From assembly GCA_014728435.1 (NCBI GenBank), contig WJLP01000083.1, positions 1 through 9,289 on the forward strand: 9,289 nt of DNA, in the 5' to 3' direction. Both the position numbers and the translations under genes were made by a program. The notes under the pieces are model-generated. The model saw only the letters and a program-made list of their open reading frames with translations. It ran no database searches and had not been told where the DNA came from. Source of the stretch: Candidatus Uhrbacteria bacterium (GTDB lineage: Bacteria > Patescibacteriota > Patescibacteriia > 2-12-FULL-60-25). Shown piece by piece: positions 1 through 5,877 of this stretch. Each line of letters begins with the position of its first letter. The first letter of the stretch is position 1.

Positions 1-1
1 C

Positions 2-1078
2 GGTATTTTGGGAGGTACTGTTTTGTTTGTCGTCATCCTGATCGTCGTCCTCATCGTGAACCAACTATACATCGATGTTATTTACGGCGTCAGGGGCAAG
101 CACCGCCTGCCCGGGTACACCGGGAGTGTCTTGGGCCATAAAGCTTACTGGATCGCTTTAATCAGCATGATCTGCCGCACCGCTGGCACAATGCTCGCTT
201 ATCTGATTTTGGGCGGAACATTCTTGCATATGCTGGCCGGCGGTTTGGGCTTCAATTATCCCATGTGGTCCTGGGTTCTGCTTTTTTGGGCGATTTGTTC
301 AGCGGTCGTCTTCTACGGCGTGCATGTGGTCTGTGAAATCGAAGACGAACTTACCTGGGTGCTCATCGGCTTCATGCTTTTTACGGCACTGATTCTCTTT
401 CCCTTTATTAAATGGGATCTGGCCGCAACCATCAATCCCGCGGGTTTCGTGGGCACGTTCGGCATTATCTTTTTCGCTGTAACCGGAATGACCATCTTGC
501 CCGACTTAAAAGATATCGCCAAGCGCAACGAAAAAGAATTTCGCATCGGGACCGGCATCGCGATATTGGGCGCCGGTATTTTAAGCTGGTTGTTTGGAGT
601 CATTATTGCCGCCGTTTATCCGGGAGTCTATTCCGTTGAAAGTATCCAAAAGGCATTTCCTCAAGTATTCTGGTGGCTTATCCCCATGATCGGTTTACTC
701 GCGGTCAGCACTTCATACCTCACCTTCACTCAAGCTCTAAAAAACATCTTGGTTATCGATATTAAGATGAAGCGCGTGCCGGCTTGGATAATTACCGTAG
801 TTGTTCCCGTCGTGCTCTTCGTGCTGGTCTCGCGTGACTTTCTCTCCACCATAGGCTTTGTGGGCGGCGTGCTGTCCACGTTGAACGGAGTCATGGTTTG
901 CTTTGCCGCGTATCATATATTAAACAAACCCCAAAACACATTGAATTGGATCGATTCTTTACTGCGCCGAAAACCAAAACCGGGCGATAAATATTTTTGG
1001 GCTTGGCGCTATATGCCCATTCCTATCGCAATCGCATTGCTGTTTGTGATGGTTGAGCATATTTTATCCATGTTTTAG
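2..1078 (+). CDS. Amino-acid permease, APC/AAAP type (5' end outside window)
   Basis: Probable inner-membrane amino-acid transporter of the APC superfamily, nearest in style to the tryptophan/tyrosine or AAAP permeases. The visible 358 residues are almost all hydrophobic helices (about nine or ten) joined by short loops. A central FGIIFFAVTGMTILPDL segment resembles the family's conserved helix around 'FA.tG...iP', followed by a charged loop (KDIAKRNEKEF). The frame is open to the left edge (codons begin at base 2, reading G-I-L-G-G). The TTG at base 8 is therefore not a convincing start, and the first helix with the usual glycine-rich substrate motif is missing from view. It ends in TAG, 3 bases before the next membrane gene, so the two are probably co-transcribed and translationally coupled. 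The substrate cannot be told from the sequence. Family assignment is fairly secure; specificity is unknown. Confidence 0.75.
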   Translation, partial: GILGGTVLFVVILIVVLIVNQLYIDVIYGVRGKHRLPGYTGSVLGHKAYWIALISMICRTAGTMLAYLILGGTFLHMLAGGLGFNYPMWSWVLLFWAICSAVVFYGVHVVCEIEDELTWVLIGFMLFTALILFPFIKWDLAATINPAGFVGTFGIIFFAVTGMTILPDLKDIAKRNEKEFRIGTGIAILGAGILSWLFGVIIAAVYPGVYSVESIQKAFPQVFWWLIPMIGLLAVSTSYLTFTQALKNILVIDIKMKRVPAWIITVVVPVVLFVLVSRDFLSTIGFVGGVLSTLNGVMVCFAAYHILNKPQNTLNWIDSLLRRKPKPGDKYFWAWRYMPIPIAIALLFVMVEHILSMF

Positions 1079-1081
1079 TTT

Positions 1082-1513
1082 ATGAAAAAAAGTAATTATA
1101 TCCTTATCCCATTTGCGAAATGGATAGCCAGTTTTCTGGTCATTAACATAGTCATCTTTGGATATGTTTATACCACGCCTATCGCACCTTGGGTTGATTT
1201 GGTAATCGGTTGGAGCTTGTCGGCGTTAATTGCCGCGCCGTTTGCATATTGGGCTTTCAAATCGAAACTGCCCGGCGGCAAAGAGCTGGGGTTGTTTATT
1301 TTATTCTGGGTAATCGTAACATTCGTGTCGGAAACGGCTTTTGCTTTCGCTTTTCAACCCGATCCGTTTCTGGTGGTAGTCAGATATGAATTTTTAGTGC
1401 AAACTGTATTTGAAATCGCGGCCATTCTGGTTATGGCTAAAGTTATGCGCCGCCAGTATGCCTATCACATGGCGGCGCCCGGGATTGATCTTGATGAATC
1501 CAATCAAATATAA
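1082..1513 (+). CDS. Small four-helix membrane protein, unknown function
   Basis: A 143-residue integral membrane protein that I do not recognise. Hydrophobic segments lie at about residues 10-29, 38-59, 68-91 and 96-120, with a positively charged stretch after the last helix (KVMRRQ) that suggests a cytoplasmic C-terminus by the positive-inside rule. The start ATG is 3 bases after the permease stop and has no Shine-Dalgarno sequence, so translation is likely coupled to the permease. The last codons (SNQI-stop) fall inside a 10-base tandem repeat, so the extreme C-terminus may be a repeat-derived extension. It could be an accessory subunit of the permease or an unrelated membrane protein; the sequence does not decide. 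It is followed by a good intrinsic terminator, which closes this two-gene unit. Confidence 0.6.
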   Translation: MKKSNYILIPFAKWIASFLVINIVIFGYVYTTPIAPWVDLVIGWSLSALIAAPFAYWAFKSKLPGGKELGLFILFWVIVTFVSETAFAFAFQPDPFLVVVRYEFLVQTVFEIAAILVMAKVMRRQYAYHMAAPGIDLDESNQI

Positions 1514-1531
1514 TCAAATATATTCAAATAT
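1502..1531 (+). repeat. Three tandem copies of a 10-bp A/T-rich repeat
   Basis: AATCAAATAT, AATCAAATAT and ATTCAAATAT follow each other head to tail. The first two are identical and the third differs by one base. The stop codon of the preceding membrane-protein gene (1511-1513) lies at the junction of copies one and two. The spacing is about one helical turn, but nothing else here points to a replication or protein-binding iteron. Most likely a slippage product at a gene end. Confidence 0.6.
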
Positions 1532-1572
1532 TCATAACCCTCGTAAAAACTTCGGGTCACAGGCAAATATTA

Positions 1573-1598
1573 CCAAACATACAAGTGTTTGGTTTTTT
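1573..1598 (+). terminator. Intrinsic terminator of the permease unit
   Basis: A perfect 7-bp stem, CCAAACA / TGTTTGG, with a 6-base loop is followed directly by six T residues (1593-1598). The T tract is on the + strand only, so it terminates the permease/membrane-protein transcript and does not serve the convergent folD, which stops at 1626. Confidence 0.8.
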
Positions 1599-1625
1599 GT
1601 ATCTTGATTGATATTTGGGAAGTAT

Positions 1626-2453
1626 TTAGCGTCGCTCCGCGAGGCGGATAACATTCTTTATCAGCAATGCCACAGTCATTGGCCCAACGCCACCCGGAAC
1701 AGGGGAGTACCAACCATCTAAATCAGCCGCGCTTTCCGCGTCAAAATCACCCTGTACGCTCCCGTCAGGCATCTTGGTAATTCCAACATCAATCACGCAA
1801 GCTCCTGGCTTTGTCGCATTGCTCGTCAGAATCCCCGGCTTACCTACCGCGGTTACAATCACGTCTGCCTCTCTTAGCTCCTTATCATCAATTTTATCTG
1901 CCAGCATTACATCAACATCAGCACCAGCTCTCTCAAAAATCCACTTTAGCGGGTCTGCAAAAGTATGTGAGTTAGCAAGGATAATTACAAAAGCATGATT
2001 TGGCACAATCGGAGTAGAGGCGATCAGGCGTAAGATGCCCTCATGTAATGGCGATAAAATTGTCGCTTCCCCATGCTCCAGCTTAGCGATATTGTCCGGA
2101 TGAAAGCCGTCAGCATCTTTTTTTGGGTCCATGGCTACAATAATCGCGTCAGTATCATGCCCTTCTGGCAATGGGAGCTGGATCAAAATCCCGGTCACGC
2201 TCTCGTCTTCATTCCATTCTTTAATAATCGCTATCAACTCTTCATTTGTCGCAGAAGCTGGCAACCGCCTCGTATCCGTCTCCACGCCAATCTTGTGAGC
2301 CGCCTTTTCTTTCAGCGAAACGTAAATATGCGACGCCGGATCATCACCAACCAAAAGAGCGGCCAGCTTGGCTTTAATGCCTTTTTCTTTTACCTCTTGC
2401 TTGCATTCTTCTTTAATTTGAGCGGCAATCTGCTTGCCTGGAATGGGTTGCAT
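1626..2453 (-). CDS. folD: FolD: methylene-THF dehydrogenase/methenyl-THF cyclohydrolase, divergent NADP loop
   Basis: Cytoplasmic folate enzyme interconverting 5,10-methylene-, 5,10-methenyl- and 10-formyl-tetrahydrofolate. The 275-residue length is normal. The N-terminal catalytic domain is intact: SHIYVSLKEKAA carries the Tyr44 and Lys48 pair of the cyclohydrolase site, GILIQLPLP gives Gln92, and DPKKDADGFHP gives Asp115. The C-terminal signature SPVPGGVGPMT is also present, as is TAVGKPG. Two family motifs are degenerate. The 'PCTP.G' stretch reads LSPLHEG at about 133-139. The glycine-containing dinucleotide loop (GRS.iVG.P in most members) reads LANSHTFADP at about 159-168 and lacks both glycines. 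The enzyme may therefore have weak or altered cofactor use while keeping the cyclohydrolase activity; that is inference. It lies downstream of glyA, the other one-carbon gene here, with a DUF559 gene between them. There is no Shine-Dalgarno sequence. A candidate -10 ends 7 bases before the ATG. Confidence 0.92.
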   Translation of the reverse strand: MQPIPGKQIAAQIKEECKQEVKEKGIKAKLAALLVGDDPASHIYVSLKEKAAHKIGVETDTRRLPASATNEELIAIIKEWNEDESVTGILIQLPLPEGHDTDAIIVAMDPKKDADGFHPDNIAKLEHGEATILSPLHEGILRLIASTPIVPNHAFVIILANSHTFADPLKWIFERAGADVDVMLADKIDDKELREADVIVTAVGKPGILTSNATKPGACVIDVGITKMPDGSVQGDFDAESAADLDGWYSPVPGGVGPMTVALLIKNVIRLAERR

Positions 2454-2460
2454 GGTCAGG

Positions 2461-2489
2461 AGAATATCAGAAAATGCTGTTTATGTCTA
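2461..2489 (-). promoter_or_regulatory. Candidate folD promoter, near-leaderless
   Basis: On the - strand, TAGACA (2489-2484) and TATTCT (2466-2461) are separated by 17 bases, 5/6 and 4/6 matches to the sigma-70-type consensus. Only 7 bases separate the -10 from the folD ATG, which would put the transcript start at or next to the start codon. This would let folD be expressed independently of glyA across the intervening endonuclease gene. Confidence 0.4.
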
Positions 2490-2524
2490 TGATGCGCACT
2501 TGAAATCCGCGTCCGTGTAACATT

Positions 2525-2553
2525 CCCCCTTGATCCCCCTTTCAAAAAGGGGG
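2525..2553. repeat. C5T3/A3G5 hairpin repeat, copy A
   Basis: CCCCCTTT (2535-2542) and AAAGGGGG (2546-2553) form an 8-bp stem with a 3-base loop, preceded by an extra CCCCC block at 2525-2529. This gives the same plan as copies B and C: an accessory five-base block, a short spacer, then the hairpin. The orientation equals that of copy B. The TGA stop of the DUF559 gene (2542-2544) lies in the stem/loop, so the repeat supplies the end of that reading frame. Confidence 0.8.
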
Positions 2554-2973
2554 CTGGTTTAAGGATCCGATACCCCCTTCACTTCCCCCTTTACCAAAGG
2601 GGGTTTTGCAATGTTGTAATATTATTTTGCAGACGGAATCAAAGTTATGATCTACTTCGGAGTTTGAAAATCTTAAGATGTTTAATTCGTATCCCCTAAG
2701 ATTCATATCTCGATCTTTATCCGACTCTAAACCGTCATCACTTCTATGCTGATTACCATCTAATTCAATAACCAGCTTGCCTGCCGGTTGATAAAAATCA
2801 ACAATATAGCATTCAATAGGTCTTTGGCGATAAAATGGCGGTTTACGATATCGTAGACATTTATACCAGAGCTTCTTTTCCTGTGGCGTCATTCTTTTTC
2901 TTAATTCTTGCGCAAGCTTAACTAAATCGGGATCATACGGCAGACTGTCACCTGTACAAATCAATCTAGACAT
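2542..2973 (-). CDS. DUF559 (Vsr-like) endonuclease-domain protein with repeat-derived tail
   Basis: Small soluble protein of the DUF559 family, a PD-(D/E)xK nuclease fold related to Vsr very-short-patch repair endonucleases. The order of motifs matches the family: LPYDP near the start, RKRMTPQEKKLW (about 25-36), RQRPI (49-53), YIVDFY with Asp59, LVIELDGNQH with Glu70, Asp72 and His76, and ILRFSNSEV (99-107). The catalytic acidic residues are therefore kept. I start it at the ATG at 2973, giving 143 residues; an in-frame TTG four codons upstream is less likely. Residues from about 113 onward (KTPFGKGG, then a glycine-rich stretch to QPPF) are translated from hairpin copies B and A and are not part of the fold. 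It sits between glyA and folD on the same strand. Its DNA target and activity are unknown. A role in mobilising the flanking repeats is inference. Confidence 0.85.
   Translation of the reverse strand: MSRLICTGDSLPYDPDLVKLAQELRKRMTPQEKKLWYKCLRYRKPPFYRQRPIECYIVDFYQPAGKLVIELDGNQHRSDDGLESDKDRDMNLRGYELNILRFSNSEVDHNFDSVCKIILQHCKTPFGKGGSEGGIGSLNQPPF
2573..2603. repeat. C5T3/A3G5 hairpin repeat, copy B (inside DUF559 3' end)
   Basis: CCCCCTTT (2585-2592), loop ACC, AAAGGGGG (2596-2603), with an accessory CCCCC block at 2573-2577. The 19-base hairpin is the exact reverse complement of copy C's. The outer flank also matches: on the - strand copy B ends GGGGGTATC, as copy C does on the + strand. Copies B and C are thus inverted around the nuclease gene. 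Confidence 0.85.
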
Positions 2974-2985
2974 ATTTACAGACAA

Positions 2986-3016
2986 CCCCCTTTGGTAAAG
3001 GGGGATAGGGGGTATC
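2986..3016. repeat. C5T3/A3G5 hairpin repeat, copy C (between glyA and DUF559)
   Basis: CCCCCTTTGGTAAAGGGGG at 2986-3004 is a perfect 8-bp stem with a GGT loop, followed by ATA, a second GGGGG block (3008-3012) and TATC. It fills almost the whole 42-base space between the glyA stop (TAG at 3018-3016) and the DUF559 start. As RNA read from the - strand it could form a hairpin just after glyA, but no T tract follows, so it is not a standard intrinsic terminator. Confidence 0.85.
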
Positions 3017-4353
3017 TATACTCCCGGCACTCTAAACTTCTCGCACATCGACTCAACCTCTGCTCGCAGCTCATCATAAAAGCCGTCACTTTTTAGCGAC
3101 ACTCGAAAGTCTTTGATAACCTGCTTGCGTTCTGCCTTGTCCTCCGGCAACTTTATATCTTTTATGTGGCTCGCAAATCTGTAGATCCACTCAGCGATCT
3201 GTTTCATCTCAGCTTCACCCATGCCCCTCGTTGTCACAGCCGGAGTTCCAATCCGCAAACCACTTGGATAAAAAGGAGAGCTTAAATCACCGGGAACTGT
3301 ATTTTTATTTGTATAGATTCCAATTCGCTCCAGTCCTTCATGGAAGAATGCTCCGCGCCCAACGCCAGTGTTGGTCAAATCAATCAAAATCAAATGATTA
3401 TCCGTGCCGCCGCTTACAAGTTCGAATCCTTTTTCTTTTAACTCATCCGCTAGAGTCTTAGCGTTGGCAACAACTCGGGATGCGTATTCCTTAAACTCCG
3501 GCTTAGCATCCTCGCTTAATGCGACACCAATACCTGCGATTGTATTTAAGTGAGGACCGCCTTGTAACCCCGGAATAAGGGCTTTATCTATCTTTTCCGG
3601 CAATTCCTCGTCTTTGGCCAAGCCTTTATCTGTCACCATGATCATTGCGCCTCTGGGTCCGCGCAAGGTCTTATGCGTAGTCGTCATCACTAAGTGCGCA
3701 TATGGAACAGGGGATTCATGAGCTCCACCGGCAATCAACCCCGCAATATGCGAGACATCTGCCAAAAGATAAGCACCAACCTCGTCCGCAATCTCGGCAA
3801 ATTCCTTAAATGGAATCGCTCGTGGGATCGCAGTGCCTCCGCAAATAATGATCTTCGGTTTCTCCTCGCGAGCAAGCCTTCTGACCTCTTCCATATCTAT
3901 CGCGCCCTCAGATGTCATATGATATGGAACACTCTGCCAAAACTTGCTGGTCATGGAAAATTTCCAGCCATGGGTTAAGTGCCCGCCGTCCAACAAGTTC
4001 AAGCCCATGATTTTATCGCCGACCTCCAGAAGAGCGCTAAATATCACTAAATTAGCAGGCGAACCACTATATGGCTGTACATTGGCATAGGGAACTCCAA
4101 AAAGCCGCTTAGCCCGATCTTGCACCAACGTCTCCAACTTATCCGCGTACTCATTACCCGCGTAATACCTCTTACCCGGATAACCCTCGGCATATTTATC
4201 AGACAATACGGAAGTCAAAGCCTCCAACACTTCTTTGCTCGTATGATTCTCCGATGGGATCAGAGTCATGCCTTTAAGCTGTCTATCTTCTTCGGCTTTT
4301 AAAATTTCGTAGATCTCAGGATCGCTATTTTGTAATTTTTGCATAAACTTCAT
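3016..4353 (-). CDS. glyA: Serine hydroxymethyltransferase (GlyA)
   Basis: PLP-dependent cytoplasmic enzyme converting serine plus tetrahydrofolate to glycine plus 5,10-methylene-THF, the substrate of FolD. The protein has 445 residues, slightly longer than the usual 410-430. Motifs in order: SDKYAEGYPGKRYYAG (Glu56, Tyr63/64), NVQPYSGSPAN, GGHLTHG, LLADVSHIAGL (Asp199 and His202 for the cofactor ring), TTTHKTLRGPRG with the Schiff-base Lys228, GLQGGPH, SGGTDNHL, TNKNTVPGD and SGLRIGTPA with Arg367 for the substrate carboxylate. Some usually conserved positions differ: CGGTAIPR replaces the more common 'G.SAYPR', and SHIAGL replaces AHIAGL. The catalytic set is nevertheless complete. The start at 4353 matches the family N-terminus. 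I see no Shine-Dalgarno sequence. It is first in a same-strand series with the DUF559 gene and folD. Confidence 0.97.
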   Translation of the reverse strand: MKFMQKLQNSDPEIYEILKAEEDRQLKGMTLIPSENHTSKEVLEALTSVLSDKYAEGYPGKRYYAGNEYADKLETLVQDRAKRLFGVPYANVQPYSGSPANLVIFSALLEVGDKIMGLNLLDGGHLTHGWKFSMTSKFWQSVPYHMTSEGAIDMEEVRRLAREEKPKIIICGGTAIPRAIPFKEFAEIADEVGAYLLADVSHIAGLIAGGAHESPVPYAHLVMTTTHKTLRGPRGAMIMVTDKGLAKDEELPEKIDKALIPGLQGGPHLNTIAGIGVALSEDAKPEFKEYASRVVANAKTLADELKEKGFELVSGGTDNHLILIDLTNTGVGRGAFFHEGLERIGIYTNKNTVPGDLSSPFYPSGLRIGTPAVTTRGMGEAEMKQIAEWIYRFASHIKDIKLPEDKAERKQVIKDFRVSLKSDGFYDELRAEVESMCEKFRVPGV

Positions 4354-4575
4354 TTTAAGATTGAGTCAAAAGTCAACATGTCATAAAGCATAACGTCGCG
4401 ATAATTCGGTTAAGTGGTTAAGACATTATGATGTGTTCCATGGGTTGTTACGTCATAGCTTTTGAGATCAGCTTTATCCTGTATAGATTATCCCAGATGT
4501 ATAAATCCTGACAACCGCGAATCTTGTCAACAATAACATTGTACGAAAAACGCTGTAAGTTGTACTATATGATGC
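4354..4575. other. Divergent intergenic region between glyA and the 4576 gene
   Basis: This 222-base space must hold promoters in both directions. I see no tRNA, and no glycine- or folate-type riboswitch that I can recognise. Short structure includes a tandem GGTTAAGT/GGTTAAGA at 4408-4423 and a TTGTC-centred palindrome TTGTCAACAA at 4524-4533. An inverted repeat ACAAT-AAC-ATTGT lies at 4530-4542, overlapping the -35 of the rightward promoter. The last could be an operator, but that is only a guess. No convincing glyA promoter was found. Confidence 0.4.
4539..4568 (+). promoter_or_regulatory. Candidate promoter of the 4576 gene, near-leaderless
   Basis: TTGTAC (4539-4544), 18 bases, then TACTAT (4563-4568), which ends 7 bases before the ATG. 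A second TTGTAC lies at 4560-4565, 21 bases after the first. The same TTGTAC-N18-xACTAT arrangement appears upstream of murC, which makes both calls a little stronger. There is no Shine-Dalgarno sequence before the ATG, in keeping with a leaderless message. Confidence 0.4.
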
Positions 4576-5211
4576 ATGAAAACACTTAAAATCATCGGCG
4601 CCATAATCGGCGCACTGCTATTAGTGGGAATATTCGCCGCTATTTTTATTTATTGGCAAATTAGCACGGCCGAGCCTAAAGATTTAGGAGTCACTTATAC
4701 GGAGCAAGATGCAAAGACGGCCATCGAAGATAAGGCAAAAGTTGAAGTCAACGATTTAAGCAAAGTTTACTTTGGATCCAACTTTACAACCGAAGGAGAA
4801 GTTTTTGTTAGCGAAACTTTCACGGATTCGGAAATTAGCGCTATCCAAAATTATGCCAACGAAGCGTCCGGCCCCTTCAAACAAGTGCAGATCCATTTTA
4901 TTGGAGATAACAAAGTCGAAGCCTCCGGCTATGTCGAAGACGCTCGCGTCACTATTCCGGGCCCGGTCTACGTCCGCGGCGAGGTAATCCAAACCGGCCC
5001 TAGAAGTTTTAGTACCAACATAGAGTCGCTCTCGGTTGGCGATTATGAAGTGCCTCGAAGCATAATAGAAAGAGCAAATTCAGAATTTATCGGTTATGTA
5101 AACGGCATTCTTTCCGGAATCGATGGATTAAACATAGAGAGCGTGCAAATTAACAATGGTTCCGTGGACTTCAAAGGAACACTGCCCAAAAAAGTCAACG
5201 GTTTGCAATAA
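4576..5211 (+). CDS. Membrane-anchored extracytoplasmic protein, unknown (possibly TULIP/YpmS-like)
   Basis: A 211-residue protein with one N-terminal membrane helix (about residues 5-28, rich in I, G, A and L, after MKTLK) and a polar C-terminal domain that should lie outside the membrane. The domain has alternating beta-like stretches with recurrent glycine turns: FTDSEISAI (about 82-90), GPFKQVQIHF, GYVEDARVTIPGPVYVRGEV, SLSVGDYEVPRSII, GLNIESVQINNGSVDFKGTLP. The 'VG.y.VP..ii' then 'I..v.i.nG.v...G' layout recalls DUF2140/YpmS and other lipid-binding TULIP-type domains. I hold that only as a weak hypothesis. It stands alone: glyA is divergent on its left and a convergent gene lies on its right. 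I see no T-tailed terminator on the + strand. The start is the ATG at 4576; the ATG at 4572 is out of frame and stops after five codons. Confidence 0.65.
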   Translation: MKTLKIIGAIIGALLLVGIFAAIFIYWQISTAEPKDLGVTYTEQDAKTAIEDKAKVEVNDLSKVYFGSNFTTEGEVFVSETFTDSEISAIQNYANEASGPFKQVQIHFIGDNKVEASGYVEDARVTIPGPVYVRGEVIQTGPRSFSTNIESLSVGDYEVPRSIIERANSEFIGYVNGILSGIDGLNIESVQINNGSVDFKGTLPKKVNGLQ

Positions 5212-5213
5212 AA

Positions 5214-5267
5214 ATATCGTCGATATCACACGTCGCCGCGGCGCGGATCACGTTATTTGCATGCAAA
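5214..5267. other. Convergent intergenic palindromes
   Basis: Three short palindromic stretches occur in a row after the 4576 gene: ATATCG-T-CGATAT (5214-5226), CGCCGCGGCG (5234-5243) and TTTGCATGCAAA (5256-5267). None is followed by T residues on the + strand, so they do not form an ordinary terminator. One of them could still act as an mRNA 3'-end hairpin for the rightward gene. Confidence 0.35.
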
Positions 5268-5288
5268 AAAAAACAGGCCGGAGCCTGT
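5265..5288 (-). terminator. Intrinsic terminator of the 166-residue protein gene
   Basis: Read on the - strand, ACAGGC, loop TCCG, GCCTGT is followed by eight T residues. The stem begins only 5 bases after the TAA stop at 5294. It also shields the convergent 4576 gene from read-through. Confidence 0.85.
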
Positions 5289-5293
5289 CGAAT

Positions 5294-5794
5294 TTAAGAT
5301 ATCCACGCGTTTCTGCTTAAAGGTTGCGTAATGGCTGTCGTGGAGTAAAAAACATTGGCCAAATTTTCTCCCGCTTTTACTTCAAAGAATATCGCCACGC
5401 GGTCTTCATTTTCAATAAACGGCTGGCCGGCGCGGTTTCGAAGTGTGTCATACAAGGAACTTAACATGTTGATTATCGTTTCTCCGTTTACCAAATACAA
5501 CCACGCGCGATAGTCAATGCTTTCCTCCGGTCTGGCCAACACTTCGTGCATCGCGTCCAGAGGTGCCATATCGTTTTGGATGGGCCATTCATATTCTGTA
5601 ATCAAGATTGGGAATCTGCCCACGCCCCAAAGACGCAAGGTTTCGATACTCTCCTGAGTTTGGGTTAGAAAATCATCAGCGTGATGTTCCTTTGCGATAT
5701 TTAACATTGGGTGCCGCATGGGCGCGCAGGAAAAGAACAGTGTTGAACACAAACTTTCTGGAAAGAGCGAGTGCCTCACGTCTTCATAATCCAT
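5294..5794 (-). CDS. Orphan 166-residue soluble protein
   Basis: I do not recognise this protein. The frame is open back to 5839, but the ATG at 5794 is the better start because GGAGGTGG (5804-5797) stands just before it. The protein then begins MDYEDVRHSLFPESL and has 166 residues, with no signal peptide or membrane helix. It is acidic and helix-friendly, with three cysteine-containing or hydrophobic patches: CSTLFFSCAP at about 16-25, GRFPILITEYEWP and YRAWLYLVNGETIINML in the middle, and a final VAIFFEVKAGENLANVFYST strand-like part. No catalytic motif is visible. It has its own candidate promoter and its own terminator, so it is a one-gene unit. It shares the same expression layout as the lipoprotein gene just upstream, which suggests similar control but not a known joint function. 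Confidence 0.6.
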   Translation of the reverse strand: MDYEDVRHSLFPESLCSTLFFSCAPMRHPMLNIAKEHHADDFLTQTQESIETLRLWGVGRFPILITEYEWPIQNDMAPLDAMHEVLARPEESIDYRAWLYLVNGETIINMLSSLYDTLRNRAGQPFIENEDRVAIFFEVKAGENLANVFYSTTAITQPLSRNAWIS

Positions 5795-5796
5795 TA

Positions 5797-5804
5797 CCAC
5801 CTCC
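5797..5804 (-). promoter_or_regulatory. Strong Shine-Dalgarno deciding the 5794 start
   Basis: GGAGGTGG on the - strand, two bases from the ATG at 5794. It matches the anti-Shine-Dalgarno core fully, unlike most starts in this window, and argues against the in-frame start at 5839. Confidence 0.75.
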
Positions 5805-5810
5805 GCGCAT

Positions 5811-5839
5811 AAACTAATGCAAACTGAATTAAAAGTCAA
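5811..5839 (-). promoter_or_regulatory. Candidate promoter of the 166-residue protein gene
   Basis: On the - strand, TTGACT (5839-5834), 17 bases, TAGTTT (5816-5811). The -35 is a 5/6 match and overlaps the T tract of the preceding gene's terminator. A start about 7 bases after the -10 would fall at the Shine-Dalgarno sequence, giving a very short leader. Confidence 0.45.
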
Positions 5840-5862
5840 AAAATGACCGAAGAATCGGTCAT
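5838..5862 (-). terminator. Intrinsic terminator of the transglutaminase-like lipoprotein gene
   Basis: On the - strand ATGACCGA, loop TTCT, TCGGTCAT form a perfect 8-bp stem followed by a run of T residues (5843-5838). It lies 15 bases after the TAG stop of the upstream gene and separates it from the next - strand gene. Confidence 0.85.
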
Positions 5863-5877
5863 GAGCCCGGAAAGCGT

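Noticed and set aside
8..10. TTG as start of the permease
   Set aside because: The frame is open to the left edge and the protein would lack the first helix and its conserved motif; it is a gene cut by the window.
2073..2492. Long + strand frame opposite folD
   Set aside because: It lies antisense to a gene with a full set of family motifs and its own product has no recognisable domain or initiation signals.
2525..3016. CRISPR-like array from the repeated C5T3/A3G5 units
   Set aside because: Only three copies, mixed orientation, no regular spacers, and a gene between them.
4354..4575. Glycine or THF riboswitch upstream of glyA
   Set aside because: I could not find conserved paired elements of either class; only short, weak repeats are present.
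5795..5839. Upstream in-frame start for the 166-residue protein
   Set aside because: The 15 extra residues overlap the promoter and Shine-Dalgarno region; the ATG at 5794 has an excellent ribosome binding site.
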